NCBI RefSeq assembly: GCF_020536995.1
Contig: NC_068356.1
Location: 21,867,809-21,931,808, forward strand
Length of the DNA stretch: 64,000 nt
Source: Dreissena polymorpha
Taxonomy: Eukaryota; Mollusca; Bivalvia; Myida; Dreissenidae
Reading direction: 5' to 3'
A program made the position numbers and the translations under genes. The notes below the pieces were generated by a model. That model did no database searches. It was not told where the DNA came from and was given only the letters and a program-made list of their open reading frames with translations. Below, piece by piece: positions 1 through 14,300 of this stretch (its first letter is position 1; every line of letters begins with the position of its first letter).

Positions 1-649
1 CGATTACATTTAACCTTTAAATGAAAGTGTTACTTAAACAATTTTCCGTGTCTTAATGCGCAAATATTTTGCTTAACACTGTTAACAAATGGGCTACCCA
101 TTATAATTCTTAATGAAATGCAAAAATAAGTCTTAACATAATTAACAACATCAATAAACACACACGGTAAGATCAAAGTTTAAATGGAAAACTTATATCA
201 TATTTCTCGTAAATTACTAAATTATTAGTTTCGTCTAAATCAAATACCATGTATAGAGAAACAAGGTATTTATAACCGACCAATGACGAAACACTATGCA
301 ACTTTCAATTTACACAGTGCTACATGTATATGGCAACAATATGGAATTTGAACAGTGGTAGTGTATTCGGGCCTGGAATATAATTGCTTGTAAGTTTTAA
401 TAAACATTCTGCTAATGCAATTAGTTAAATAATGTTTACATGTTATGTTCAATAATTATTGCATGATCATTCTGCGCTTTTATATTAATTTGGAGCCGTT
501 AAAGCTTCCGACATTACTTCATCAAGTTCATGTCGGAACGGGAGTATTTTAGCTAATACGTCCATTGTATACAACAACAACAAAAGCTTTATTATTGCAA
601 TGTATTATGTAAGTGTATACATATATGTTACATGTACATGTTAGTGTAA

Positions 650-870
650 CCCTCAACGTAAATCGCTTAAAAAGGTAAGCCACGGCTGTTCGCGGTGATT
701 TGCGCTGATTGCGTTACAGCGAGATACATCGCGAGACGGTCACCGTGGAGTCGCCGAGACATCACCCAAATTTTTTTGTCGCTCTTAATCACCGCGATTT
801 TTTACGTTGCATCGATTGCGGTGATGCGAGAATCGCGGCAAAAATCACGGGTCGCGTAGTGTATCTTGGA
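650..870. other. GC-rich patch rich in GCGGTGAT
   Basis: Unlike its AT-rich surroundings, with GCGGTGAT and TCACCGCG words in both orientations. I do not recognise it; the 70-codon open frame here has no family look. Confidence 0.4.
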
Positions 871-1013
871 AGTGCTTTGGGGGATTTCATTGAAACTTGG
901 TATGAGTATGTATATGGCTAAGATGATGATGCACGCAAAATGGCATTGTACATCATTTGCTAATAACAGATGTTATGGCCCTTTACAAGGGTTTTTTATC
1001 TGATTTTTGGGGA

Positions 1014-1345
1014 AAGGGCCTGGCCTTTTTTAGGGGAAAATAATGCCAGAAATTCGGAATTTGGGGGGGGGGGGGAAATCACGCGAAAAGCCGGATTTTG
1101 GGGAAAATAAGGAAAGTCTTAAATAATCAATTCAACATATTTTGCTGTTTTTAAAACAAATTCAAGGCAACAGATAATTTAATTATGCAATATGTTATAT
1201 TTTCTACACTGGATCAGGTTAACTAAGATATTTAAAGAAGTTTAAAAAAGTTTTAGGGGAAAAAAATGAAGTCTGGGGGAAAATTTACCTGCTGAGGGGA
1301 AAGGGCTGATTTTCGGCGGGTCCCAAAGAAGGAAAAAAGGCCCTG
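1014..1345. repeat. possible non-autonomous element with GGCCTTTTTT ends
   Basis: GGCCTTTTTTAGGGG at the left and GGAAAAAAGGCCCTG at the right are rough inverted ends. AGTGCTTTGGSGGATTTCAT occurs on both sides (870 and 1396), so this unit may have split one repeat. Confidence 0.45.
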
Positions 1346-1399
1346 CTTTATATCTTGAAAAACTGCTTTTTTTGTGTCCGGAGCCATGTCCTGCAAGTG

Positions 1400-2268
1400 C
1401 TTTGGCGGATTTCATTGAAACTTGGTAGGAGTGTCAAGAAGCATATTGGCGGGGGATATCAATTCAATGAATTTGCTTGTTTTTTTGTACATGTATGATG
1501 TAATTTGTCAGCGCTATATCTCGGGGTCACACTATACAGGACTTTAAAATGAATATTCATGTGTGTATAGATATCAATGAGGAGAGTATATGTACAATGT
1601 ATCCCAGAGAAGCAACCTTTGGAAAAACCCACTAATCTGTTGGTATAAATATAGTTAACCAATTATAATCCTTTCAAAATCACACACCATATCAACCGTT
1701 ATTATTTAAATCAAGCTGTCAGTGATTGATATAATGGACCAGCGTTGTTTGTACAGAGGGATCAGTGTTTGTTTCTTGACTCGAGCATATTCCGGGATCA
1801 GTCTATTGCAGCCCATAAAAACAATAACCTTTCACTTGGTTATTTTACAGTTATTACCCTATTCATCCATCTGCAACCATCAATAAACAAAATTAATTAT
1901 ATAAGCCCATAAACCTTAATGTCAGTTTGGTGTAGTGGTAGTGCAATAGTTTTTGCTTCGAGAGGTCCTCGGATGAGAGCCCAGGGGAAGGCACTTTTTA
2001 TCCTTGTTATTGTAATTATATAATCTATTTCAAATATTACTGTTTTGTTTGTATTTCATTTTATAAATATGTCAAAAATATGCAAGTCTGTGTACAAGTC
2101 CGTTTAAGAAAACACCTGTTTAATTACTAATCAGATTGACCAAAATCATCAATTACAATTTGCATACGATTGGCAAATGAAATTTGTAGATAATGAAAGA
2201 ATTGTTATTGACTACAATGTATGTACTTATATATAATGCATGAAAGTATGGTTACTTTTATGTTTTAG
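1400..2268 (+). other. KCTD upstream intron, nothing further seen
   Basis: AT-rich; apart from the weak tRNA-like stretch at 1921 no feature can be supported. The preceding KCTD exon is not here. Confidence 0.5.
1921..1995 (+). repeat. weak tRNA-like SINE head
   Basis: TTGGTGTAGTGGTAGTGCA resembles an A box; the B box is badly decayed. Low confidence. Confidence 0.3.
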
Positions 2269-2377
2269 GATGAAAATGGTGCCTATCTTATTGACCGAGA
2301 TGCAGCATATTTTGGACCAGTTCTCAACTATTTGAGGCATGGGAAACTTGTTTACAACAAAGATCTGCCTGAGGAAG
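2269..2377 (+). CDS. KCTD5: KCTD exon A (BTB middle)
   Basis: Acceptor TTTTAG before 2269, donor GTAGGT after 2377. It encodes [19 protein letters not shown] and the following HGK stretch of the BTB fold and ends in phase 1, matching the next exon. Confidence 0.93.
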
Positions 2378-5300
2378 GTAGGTGAAATTTGTGTTGAATC
2401 ATTTGATGATTGATACAATTAATGGATTATCAATTCTCAGGGGAGATTGCACATCAAGTTTTGACAGTTGGTTTTTGTGCCATCATTGACCTAATGTTTT
2501 TACATCAAAACTAGTTTCATGGATTAGCCATTAACTTAAAAAGGGTGATACATATTTCATTTATTAGAATTGTGAAATTTTCTATTTTGAAAATTAAATG
2601 ATTATTTAGGATAACAAAAAAATGGGAATATTCCAATTTTAAATGCAGAGGTCCATCATAATTTCCCAAACTGCCTGTCCTTAAAAAAATTGAAGTGTTA
2701 AAGTATTCATTTTGGTACGAAATGAAAACAAAACAGCAAACCTGTCAAAATTATCAATTGGTTTCATTGTTTTTTGCTAGCACATGTATATGGCAAATTG
2801 TGATAAAATAGAATGATTAATAAATTAATCAAGCAGTCAAGCTCTCTAGCAATCTACCAGCGAAGGAAGATAAAATGAGGATTTTCCATAAGTCAATATT
2901 AACTGGTTTCCAGCCTTTGAAAAAAGTACAATAATTTACTTTCAACCATGCAACCTTTGACCTTTTCTTGACCAAGTCAACATCTTAAATGAAAGTTACG
3001 ATTTTAAAGGCATCTGACTATTGAAGTTCTTTTGTGTTGGTTTTTTTTTGAAAAACTTGTGTGTTTCCTACCATTAACTGTGGAACCATTATTATTCGTC
3101 AGGCATAAATTATCTTCTATTTGGTCAGTGGACCGAGTGATGAATTTAAGAATCTAACAAATAATTATGTCCGATGTTTAAACAAAATTAAGACTGAATT
3201 ACCATAGGCAAGCAGCATTAAGATCCAATGTAATCAACACATACATTACTAAGTCTGTTTTGTAATCAAGATAAATCCAGTTTTGACTTAAAGGGGTGCA
3301 CATTATACAGTTTATTGAAATGACATGTGGCATTGCTGTAAAACTAGGATGCAGTTAAGGTTTTATCGAATGCGTTCACTTCGTTTAGGTAGAATAGTAA
3401 TGATTACCGCTAATTGTAAACAACTTTAGTACCAATTGTGTGTATTTTGTTTTTCAAGGGTGTTGACTAATTGGCAATTGGCTTAGTTGTTTCAAACACT
3501 TGTTAACAGTTATCAGGTCCCGCTAATCTGCTTATCATTTCAATGAACTTGTCAATGGAATAAAATAATAAGGGCCCATTACGATCACATGTGACAAACA
3601 GAACTCCCAAGTGTCCTTCTTTTTCCCAACCACAGTTTGTAGTAACCATGAATATTCCATTATTGCGGACATGTATTACATACAAATCTGAAGTCAGAAG
3701 TTGGCGAATTTCAGTGCTAAGAAAAGTTGCAGTTACAATGTATAAAAGAGGCATATCCTTGCTTCTGCCAACACTGTCTTTCTATATATTTGTTCATTCA
3801 TTTATAATACAAATTATTAAATATTGTAAATCGATTTAAAGTGCATCACATAAAATAATAGTTAATCTATGTTCAAACTTTGAATGTTTATGGTTATTTT
3901 AATAAAAATGGCTACCATAATTGGAATAATTATTTCTATGTTTTCTGAACGGTCAGGTTTACTTCAAAATATTAGTGTGCAAATATAAGACATTTTGAGC
4001 ACTCCTGAGGGTCATGGTGAGCTTTTGTGATCAACGTCATGATCAATATTTACCATTTAAACACTTTAGAGGCCATATATTTTTAAACAATCTTCATGAA
4101 ACTTGGTCAGAACAATGTCCCAATATCTCAGCTGAGTTCGAAAATGGTTCTGGTCCGTTGAATAACATGGCAGCCAGGAGGCGGGGTAGTTTTCCGTAGA
4201 TGGCTTAAGTAAAACGTTGGTAACACTCTAGATGTCTTATTTGTAGTCAAGTCTTCATAAACCTGGTTAGAACATATTTGAATATGATATCTCGGATGAG
4301 TTCGAAAATAGTTCCAGTTCGTTGAAAAATATGCCCGGCCTCCAGAGTCAAATGTATGGTAAAATCTTCATAAAACATGGGCAGAATATTTGTTCTATTG
4401 ATATTTTGGCTTAGATGAAAAATGGTGCCGGTTCCTTGGAAAAAAATTGCTGCCGGAAGACGAGGCGGTGTTCCTTATATGGCTACAGTAACACTTTTTA
4501 TGCCCCCGGTAGGGTGGCATATAGCAGTTGAACTGTCCGTCAGTCAGTCAGTCTGTCCGTCCGTCTGAAAACTTTAACATTGGCCGTAACTTTTGCAATA
4601 TTGAAGATAGCAACTTGATATTTGGCATGCATGTGTATCTCATGAAGCTGCACATTTTGAGTGGTGAGATGTCAAGGTCTTCCTTCAAGAACAAAAGTCC
4701 AAAAAATACAATCCAAGGGAAGTAATAAGCTATAAAAGGGAGATAATTTCTAAACCAGCCAAATGATCTATTGAAATTTTATTTCAAAGCAGCCTATAGG
4801 GGGCATTGTGTTTCTGACAAACACATCTCTTGTCTTCATATGTCTTTAGTAAAATATTGTTATCTCTCAAAAAGGCACATTTACAGTCCCATCTTCACCA
4901 AACTTGGTCAAGTAATTAAACGTCTATCTTGACACCTTGTTAACACACTAATTGCCACATTTGTTGGCCAATCTTCATCAAACTTGGTCTGAACATTTGT
5001 CCCAAGAAAATTTCAGCTAAGTTTGAACATGTGAGCTATAAATAAAATACTAGAATGCATTAAAAAGCATGTTTATACCCTAGAAGTCACTTTCTTTGTC
5101 TAATCTTCATATTTATTGTCGGTAAAAACATTCTAACAATATAGCCAAGTGAAAAAATAACAATAGGCCTAGAAATTAAATATTTATGTTTCATAAAGTA
5201 CTTTCATTATTTTGATCTCTTGTTGCAGTTCATAAGCCAACATCAATTTAACTTTTTTAAATGAGTGAATGTTATCTCAGACTTGTAAATGTGGATGGAT

Positions 5301-8300
5301 AAATGTTTTATAAGTATTGTGTGTATTGTAAGAAACTCATGAAAATGTAAGTATCAGACTTTGGTTATGCTTGTTAGTTTGTTGCTAACAGTGTTTTGTT
5401 TCTTTTCATTCAGGCATTCTTGAGGAAGCAGAGTTCTATAATATACCTAACTTGATAGTGCTAGTCAGGGACAAGATTCGTGAAAGAGATGCGAAGCAAA
5501 ATCAGGTAAACAACCTTCTTTATCATTCAGTCTAAATTATAAATAACTGTAGTTTAAAAATGAACAGTTAAACTTACTTTTGAATCCAACATGAAGCAAT
5601 GCTGTTCCCTCTTTGAAATGCAATGACTTGAAATTAAACATAAACATTTTAAGACTTGAGTTGCAATAATAAAGAATATTCCATGAGATAAACGTCTTAT
5701 AACTGAACACTGTTAAATTGAAATTTAGTTGCATTTGTTTAATTTAGCAATACGGTTTTAGCTCACAGGGGCATAGATAACCTCCAAACATTAGGGAGGC
5801 GGACGCAAGGTCCCGGCTCTGAAAAGAATAACATCGTAAATGTAATAAATTGTGTGTTAAATATTAATGAATATAATAAAAAAACATTATAAAGCAACAA
5901 TATGAGTATTATTTGTATGTTGTGTTTTTTTTTTTTGTAAATTTCGTTTGTATTTACAGAGCTCCAGATAAGGGTCGTATTTTCGTAATTACAGATTATT
6001 TTCAAGTCTGTTACGTATTTATTTTAAAATCTTGTCGTACCATTAAGAATTACAAAATCAAGTAACGAATATTATTTTTATATTGGTTCGTATCGATTTT
6101 TATTGAGTTCTTTTCGCGTATTAAAGATCTTTTCGGTGCTTATATAAAATGGTTATCAGGTTTGTTTAACAAAGCGCATTTTTTCCAATAAAAGGGGCGT
6201 GTACAGTCTATCTGTCAAAAAACAATGACGGCGCCCTGAGAGCGTCCTAAAAACTGCAAAGTGTGCAAAAACACGCTTTTAACATATTGTACGGAAAGTG
6301 AGCCGAAGTTGAATGTTAAGAAAGACATTATAGAAAAGATCTTATACGATGTTGTATGTTCAGTTGCCGGAACAGTCGGAAAAGCGAAAAAAAACGCGAC
6401 ACGACGGGTCCAAACTTAAACAAAAAAACATTGAACAAGTGGAAGGGACAATTCCCGTGGCCAATCGTTGAAAAGATTGAAGGGGAGACCCGTTTTAATT
6501 GTGAAATATGTAAAAATTCATTGAAGGCATGCAATCTAAGCACCATTTGGGCATATGAAGATATTTGAAAAATAAATATGTATAATACTGAATAGACACT
6601 GTTGAACTTGTTTAAATTGCTAGTATGTTTATTTTGATTTTTTGCATGAAAATAACCATTATTATTTATTTTAGGTCATTTAGAAAAGTTAAGAATTATT
6701 TTCCAAAACTTAGTAGTAACGTTAAGAATAAAATTTCAGAGTTAAGAATTATTTTTGAAAATATGGTAGTAATGTTAAGAATTTCACAAAACCTTATCTG
6801 GAGCTCTGATTTAGATCGACGTTAGGTTCATAAAAGGTAAGAACGGTCGCAAATTAAAATTTAATACTAATATACATACCTCATCGTAGTGGAGCCATGT
6901 GAACGAATCAAACCAACCAGATTGGAATGAATGCTGTTCTGGCTTTTTCTTCCAGAATGTACGCTTAGGAAAAGCAAAATTTCGAGGCTGATTAGAAATA
7001 CTCATTTTGAACATTAAACAATTACATATATGATATTGTTTAAATGATTTATAATCGAATAATAACTGTTATACATGTACTTGGAGAACAAAAATATTTT
7101 CAATCAAATTAATGTTTTTCACGCATATATTTACTAAAAATTGTTTTAAATGGCAGTTACCTTTGAATTAAAGCGATCAATTTAAATTAAAAGAAAAGCC
7201 TGTCCTTAATCAAAACACAGACATTGCAATCACAGAAAAGAACAATAAAACATTTGACGCAATGACATTTACCCGGGCCCCTGGTTTATGACACCTAACA
7301 AGGGATATTGACGCATCAATATTGGCAACCTCGGAGCAGACTGGTTTTGGGGCGGCGATTTTTGGGGATTTTAAGTTGTATTTATAAAATGACGACTAGC
7401 CGAAATATTGGGGAGGCAACTGCCTCCCCATTACCTACGCCCCTGGCTCATGGTGAGCTTTTGTGATCGCTTTTTGTTTAGCATTTGTCCTCCATCATCA
7501 ACAATTGCCTTATGAACAGTCTAAAAGCCACATTTATTGCCCAAATTTTATGAAAATTGCAGTACATTTGTCCCATATAACATGTATATCAGTTAAGTTC
7601 AACCAGGATCAGGCATCAAACAGTAGGTAATTAGATCAAATTATAAAAAAGCTTGTGAGCTCTGTAGAGGCCTTTTTTATTGCCCAATCTTGATGAAACT
7701 TAATCAGAGCATTTGTCCCAATGACATCTTTGTCAGGTTTTAAACTGGTTCTAATTCATGGTTGCCATATGGCTATAGTAAAACCTTGGTAACACTCTGG
7801 AGATCGTATTTATTAAACTTGCTCATAATGTTGATCACAATCATATCTTGGTAGATTTCAAAAATGGACATGGTCGCCATGAGACAGGATAATTTACTTT
7901 AAATGGAAATAGTAAACAATTTGAACACACAAGAATCCACTTTTTTACCCAGTGATCATGATTATTGCTCAGAACAATAAAGTGTTCATACACAGTCATA
8001 AGTTTATTTCTTTAAAAAATTGCGATAGCCAAGACATAAGCAGACATTTGACCTCATGGCATTACAACCTTCAAATGACGTTTCACTTAACTTCTTAATG
8101 CACAACGTTAAAGAGCGTTTGACTGCAAATATGAGGATTGCAGGTTTGACCCACATCCTAGCCCTATAACTTGTGTGGTGATCGGTCCTGAAATCCTTTT
8201 TACGGCCCTTCTCCCTTTATATCTGATTTAAGTAAAGCGCTTGTCAGTAAATGGCATAAACATGTGCTCTAAGCACTGGTAAACCAGCTTACACAGGAAA

Positions 8301-11300
8301 GTGTGAGTTGGTAAACTGACTGCTGTGATATGCTTGAAATACTGTTTAAAACTGAGAAAATGAAAATCCAGCTAAACAAGGGCTGTTTGTAAAACATACA
8401 TGCCCCCCATATGGGCAGTCAGTTGTAGTGGCAGCCATTGTGTGAATACGTTTTTTGTCACTGTGACCTTGACCTTTGACCTAGTGACCTGAAAATCAAT
8501 AGGGGTCATCTGCCAGTCATGATCAATTTACCTATGAAGTTTCATGATCCTAGGCGTAAGCATTTGTGAGTTATCATCCGGAAACCATTTAACTGTTTTG
8601 AGTCACTGTGACCTTGACCTAGTGAACTGAAAATCAATAGGGGTCATCTGCCAGTCATGATCAATGTACTTATGAAGTTTCATGATCCTAGGCGTAAGTA
8701 TTGTTGATTTATCATCCGGAAACCATTTTACTATTTCGAGTCACTGTGACCTTGACCTTTGACCTGGTGACCTGAAAATCAATAGGGGTCATCTGCCAGT
8801 CATGATCAATGTACCCATGAAGTTTTATGATCCTAGGCCTAAGCGTTCTTGAGTTATTATCCGTAAACCATCGGGTGGACGGACCGACTGACTGACGGAC
8901 AAACCAACATGTGCAAAACAATATACTGCCTCTTCTTCAAGAGGGGCATAAAAATACAAACAAAAATAAAACATTTGAAATCTTTGTTTCTAGTAATCCT
9001 GGGAAATATTGAATATGTTTTTTATGAATTCAAAAACACAAAGGTATATGGGCAGGGCCCTCCCTGGTCATTTGGGAAAGCTACCCACTTCATTGGGAGG
9101 GGGAATTTTCGCATGTTATTCCAGTATGGGGGATTTTTTTACAAATTGAAAATAAAGGGGAAAAAATGGCAGATCAAGAGCTCTAATGGGAGGAATTTAC
9201 GAATTATTATGGATTGTTAAAAAATAACCTGCCAGGTGTTGGGTCAGTCTAATGTGAAACCATTTGAACAATACCAGCACAGAACATTTAAGCCCCTTGA
9301 GATGAACACCAAACGATGTGATCTGTATTTCAGACGTACATGAAGAATGTGTACCGAGTTCTGCAGTGTTCAGAGGAGGAGCTTACCCAGATGGTGTCCA
9401 CGATGTCCGATGGCTGGAAGTTTGAGCAGGTAATAACATATAGGGGAATAACCACAATTCCTTGCCCTCATTACTGGGAAAAGTATAGTTATATGTTGGC
9501 CTTGTATGGAAAAATTGCTGGGGAATGATAAATCCTGGGGTATGATCAATTAACCTGTTCGCACCCAGAAGCAAAATGTAAAGAGCTATATGCAACCAGC
9601 ATAAAACCAAAACAGCCAGCGAGTAACTTGCCGCCTGTTTAGATTGTATGCTGTTTGCTGCTCATCAGATTCTTAGGGTTAGAAATGAAGCTTTAAAAGC
9701 TAATCTTGTAAGAAAGTGTTTTTAGCTCACCTGTCACGAAGTGACATGGTGAGCTTATTTGACTGTGAGATGTCCGGCGTCTGTTGTGTGTGCGTCCGTC
9801 AACAATTTGTTTGTGTAGACAGAAGAGGGCACAGTTTTCATCCAATCTTTATAAAATTTGGTCAGAATGTTTATCTTGATGAAATCTGGGTTGGGATTGT
9901 ATTTGGGTCATCTGGGTCAAAAACTATGTCACATAATAGGTCAAATAATAGAAAAACCTTGTGTAGATAAAAGAGGTCGCAGTTTTCATCCAATCTTTAT
10001 GAAATTTGGTCAGAATGTTTATCTTGATAAAACCTGGGTTGGGATTGTATTTGGGTCATCTGGGGTCAAAAACTAGGTCACTAGGTCAAAAACTAGTTCA
10101 AATTATTGAAAAACCTTGTGTAGACAGAAGAGGTCACACTTTTCATCGAATCTTTATGAAATTTGGTCAGAATGTTTATCTTGATGAAATCTGGGTTGGA
10201 ATTGTATTTGGGTCATCTGGGGTCAAAAACTAGGTCACTAGGTCAAAAACTAGGTCAAATAGCAGAAAAACCTTGTGTAGACAGTAGAGGTCACAGTTTT
10301 CATCCAATCTTTATGAAATTTGGTCAGAGTGTTTATCTTAATAAAATCTGGGTTGGAATGTATTTGGGTCATCTGGGGTCAAAAACTAGGTCACTAGGTC
10401 AAAAACTAGGTCAAATAATAGAAAAACCTTGTGTAGACAATAGAGGTCGCAGTTTTCATCCAATCTTTATGAAATTTGGTCAGAATGTTTATCTTGATGA
10501 AATCTGGGTTGGGATTGTATTTGGGTCACCTGAGGTCAAAAACTAGGTCACTAGGTCAAATAATAGAAGAACCTTCAACAATTTGTTTGTGTAGACAGTA
10601 GAGGTCACAGTTTTCATCCAATCTTTATGAAATTTGGTCAGAATGTTTATCTTGATGAAATCTGGGTTCGGATTTTATTTGGGTCATCTGGGGTCAAAAA
10701 CTAGGTCAAATAATAGAAAAACCTTGTGTAGACAATAGAGGTCACAGTTTTCATCCAATCTTTATGAAATTTGGTCAGAATGTTAATCTTGATGAAATCT
10801 GGGTTGGGATTGTATTTGGGTTATCTGGGGTCAAAAACTAGGTCACTAGGTCAAATAATAGAATAACGTTGTGTAGACTATAGAGGTCACAGTTTTCATC
10901 AAATCTTTATAAAATTTGATTAGAATGTTTATCTTGATGAAATCTGGGTTGGGATTGCATTTGGGTCACCTGGGGTCAAAAACTAGGTCACTAGGTCAAA
11001 TAATAGAAAAACCTTGTGTAGACAATAGAGGTCACAGTTTTCATCTAATCTTTATGAAATTTGGTCAGAATGTTTATCTTGATGAAATCTGGGTTGGGAT
11101 TGTATTTGGTTAGTCAGGTGAGCGATTCTGGGACATCATGGCCCTCTTGTTTCTAATTTGATTTTCTAACGGACTAAAAACGCATCAAAATGTGTACATG
11201 TGTATCGAAGTGCGGTAGTCAAGGTTCAAAGAGATGAACTTCATCAATTTCTTTCAATAATAAAAAAGTTTCTTAAGTGATGACACCTTATACAGAGCTC

Positions 11301-14300
11301 TTAATTTAGCCAGAAAAGAAAATAAAAGGACTGCATATTGCTTCACAGGGCAGGGCTCAAAATTTACACTCGCACACTAGCAAAATGCGAGTGAAAAATA
11401 CTGATTGCGGGTTAATTTTTAAGCCACTAGTATTTTTTTTGCGAGTAAAGAAATATTGGAAAAAAACAAGTAATATAAATGCACTCGACGTCATGAACGC
11501 TAAACCGTAGGTCAATTTATAGAACGTCTGAATACCGGTATGCGGAAGCGCGCACCTTGTATGTAGACTGGTATACTTATAGTACAGATAAGCGGATAGT
11601 ATTGGTACAAAGAACGTGAAACAGTTGACTATTCACATTTGTTCATTGATTTTGAACAGACATAGCGTCGAAGCCAAACATAATTAGTTTCTTTTTGCCT
11701 ACAGACGGAAATAAAAATACGAATGACAAAGCAAAGTTAACCGTTGGTTTGTATTTTGGTGACGTCGCACTCAACACACGATATCATAGCTGATTTTTTT
11801 CAATATTTGAAAACCCATTAAAAATATCCCAAACTGACACTTAAACTTTGTTTTCTGAGTGAACACGACACACTTATATTTGAAAACAATACCCTTATGG
11901 TCCAAGGAACTGATATCTTTGTATGATTGCAGAAATAAAATTTTAAGTACTTTTTATTTTGTTTTAATAGTACTAAATTAATGTCCAAACTTTTTTTATG
12001 TTTCCTGCAAAATTTGCGAGACTGTTTTTGATTTTGCGAATTGGTATTAAAGCTGCTCGCAATGTTTTGCAAGTAAAAAAAAAAGTTAATTTCGAGCCCT
12101 GCAGGAAAGGCTTTTATACGTTGAACAATATAAACATTTAAAAGATTCCAAGGACAAATTTACACAACTCAGGTCCTTGTTATTGAAATACTCATGAAAA
12201 TGCTGGGCATTGGCTTCTTTTAAGCTGAATGTTTTTAAACGACAGTTGACATGCAGCTTGGGGCAGTAATAATTTACTGAGAGATTATAATACATGTACA
12301 TGGAGGCTTAATAGGGCTTGGGGCTTTTGTGCACAAGGTGCTGTCAGGTATGACTGTGCCTAATAAATAGGGATGCAAGAGGTTAACCGGTTAACCTACC
12401 GAAACGACCAGTAAACCGGTTATTTTTTCTGGAAAAGGTAAACCTGGAAAAAATATTTGATTATGTTTTTTTCATGGAATAAATCGTACGATTTTACTTT
12501 TGCGTGAGACATACTGCCAACTTGCGCCGGCTACTAGTGAAAACAACATGCCGCATCGACTAAATAACGTGTCAACAATCAAAGTAATAAAAACAATAAA
12601 TCAATATCTTTGTGATAACAAATAGGGGGTACGTTTTGATAACTGACACTATTGTTTTGTTTAACTCGCGAAATTTAACTAGCGAATTGCGGGGAGTCGG
12701 AGCAAGTAGCGAAGACGTAATTGGCAAGTTTATTGAACTCGCGATAAAAAAAACAGTTGAGACATTGGACGGTGTTTTGTTTACCAATATCCAACACTGA
12801 TTGCTCGCGAAAATTTCGTGTTAATAAGTAATAATTTTATCAAGAATTGCATACGTAGTTAATTTTTTGTCGAGTTAACGTCGTTTTTGTTTATCAGAAA
12901 TTATGATCATTATTATAATTTACGTCCAACGATTCCACCATTACCGTCCAATGCAAGTGGTATTTATCAAAGCAAATTATTAACTAATTAAATAATTGAA
13001 CATCAATAAAAAATATTTAAACAAAATAAAGCCTGAAAATGTTAGTATTTGTGTAATTGATTTGCGCTCTATGGTACGTTAACAAACATACGTAACTATC
13101 AGTATTTGAGATCATAATACTTAGCTACTTCGCTATTAAATAAATGTACTGATTAATTGAAAGGGCAAAGCACATTTCTATATTGAGAACATTTGAGTCT
13201 TAAAAATTGAAACAGAATGGACAAAGGAACATACCATTTTTGTGAGCGATACGACGCAAACGTAATATAAGCGGCCCAACCAAAAACAGTTAATAACACG
13301 AGAAAATGAACATAGTGTAGTTATTTAATTTGTTACTTCTTTGCATTTACGCAGGAAAATAATTTCAAATATATAGCATACATTTACAAAATTGTTAAAA
13401 TAAATTGTATAATACATTTTATTACAAAACTGGCATGTTATCAACGCAAGCGATTGAAAATTACTTTTGTTTCTACCGAGCGGTGCGAGCGGTATGACAT
13501 TTTTGACGTACTCTTTAATCATTTTAACTACGCATAAGGCGTTACGGTTAACCGGTTAATAACCGGTTATGGATAAAGGTTAACCGGTTAATGATTTTTT
13601 TTTAACCTCTTGCATCCCTACTAATAAATAATTGATTGGAAAGTGCAGAATAAATATTTTGTGTCGGATATAACTTATAAGTGTGTGTAAATCCCATATT
13701 GCTCAGTGCACATTGGACTGGTGTAATCATTTCTATCCATGTTAAAACACTAACGCTTACAGTGTCTTAAGAGATCAAGTTAGAAACTGATACAAGCTGA
13801 ACAAGTGAGCAAGCCTTGTAAAAAAATTACCAGTCTTACAATAGACAAGCATGTCATGCTTGTTATAAATTCTATAATTAGAAACTGCTGTCCATTATGC
13901 CTTAATTAACTTCATAGTTGTTGTTTTTGTAAAATTCAGGGCCACATTTTTCAGCCATTTTCCAATCTCAAAAGTATGTATTTTTCCTTAATGACTGCCT
14001 AATATTCCAAATTGAAAGTTTCAAGTTAGAAACTATTTTAGAAATCAAAAGGTTCAGTTCTTCTTCATATCCAGTATTTAGAGTTGAACCTAACCTGTTC
14101 GAGGATTAAACACAATTTAGTTCTCAATTTTAGAAAATTTGTAAGCAAAACAGCATTTTACAATTGTAGTAAAAAAGACGTGAATTTTCAAAAATTTAAT
14201 GTGCCTAGGCCCCATTCCCAAAATGGTGGAAAAAACACATGTACTGAAATTACTTGCCTACTAAATGAAATATCAAAAGAGGTCATATACTGTTCTTATT

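Larger units (their letters stand above)
5766..7445. mobile_element. hAT-like element with 5-bp target duplication (hosts a second element)
   Basis: Ends CAGGGGCATAG...CTACGCCCCTG, flanked on both sides by GCTCA (5761-5765 and 7446-7450). It split an AGCTCATGGTGAGC repeat whose right half resumes at 7446. No own coding sequence seen; it contains the element at 5957-6808. Confidence 0.85.

Noticed and set aside
709-921. 70-codon open frame in the GC-rich patch
   Set aside because: No domain or splice context, and composition looks like repeat DNA.
9716-11113. Chain of overlapping plus-strand open frames with similar peptides ([17 protein letters not shown])
   Set aside because: They are translations of the tandem array; unit length changes shift the frame, and there is no gene structure.
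9724-11152. CRISPR-like regular array
   Set aside because: Units are whole-length tandem repeats without unique spacers, in an animal genome.
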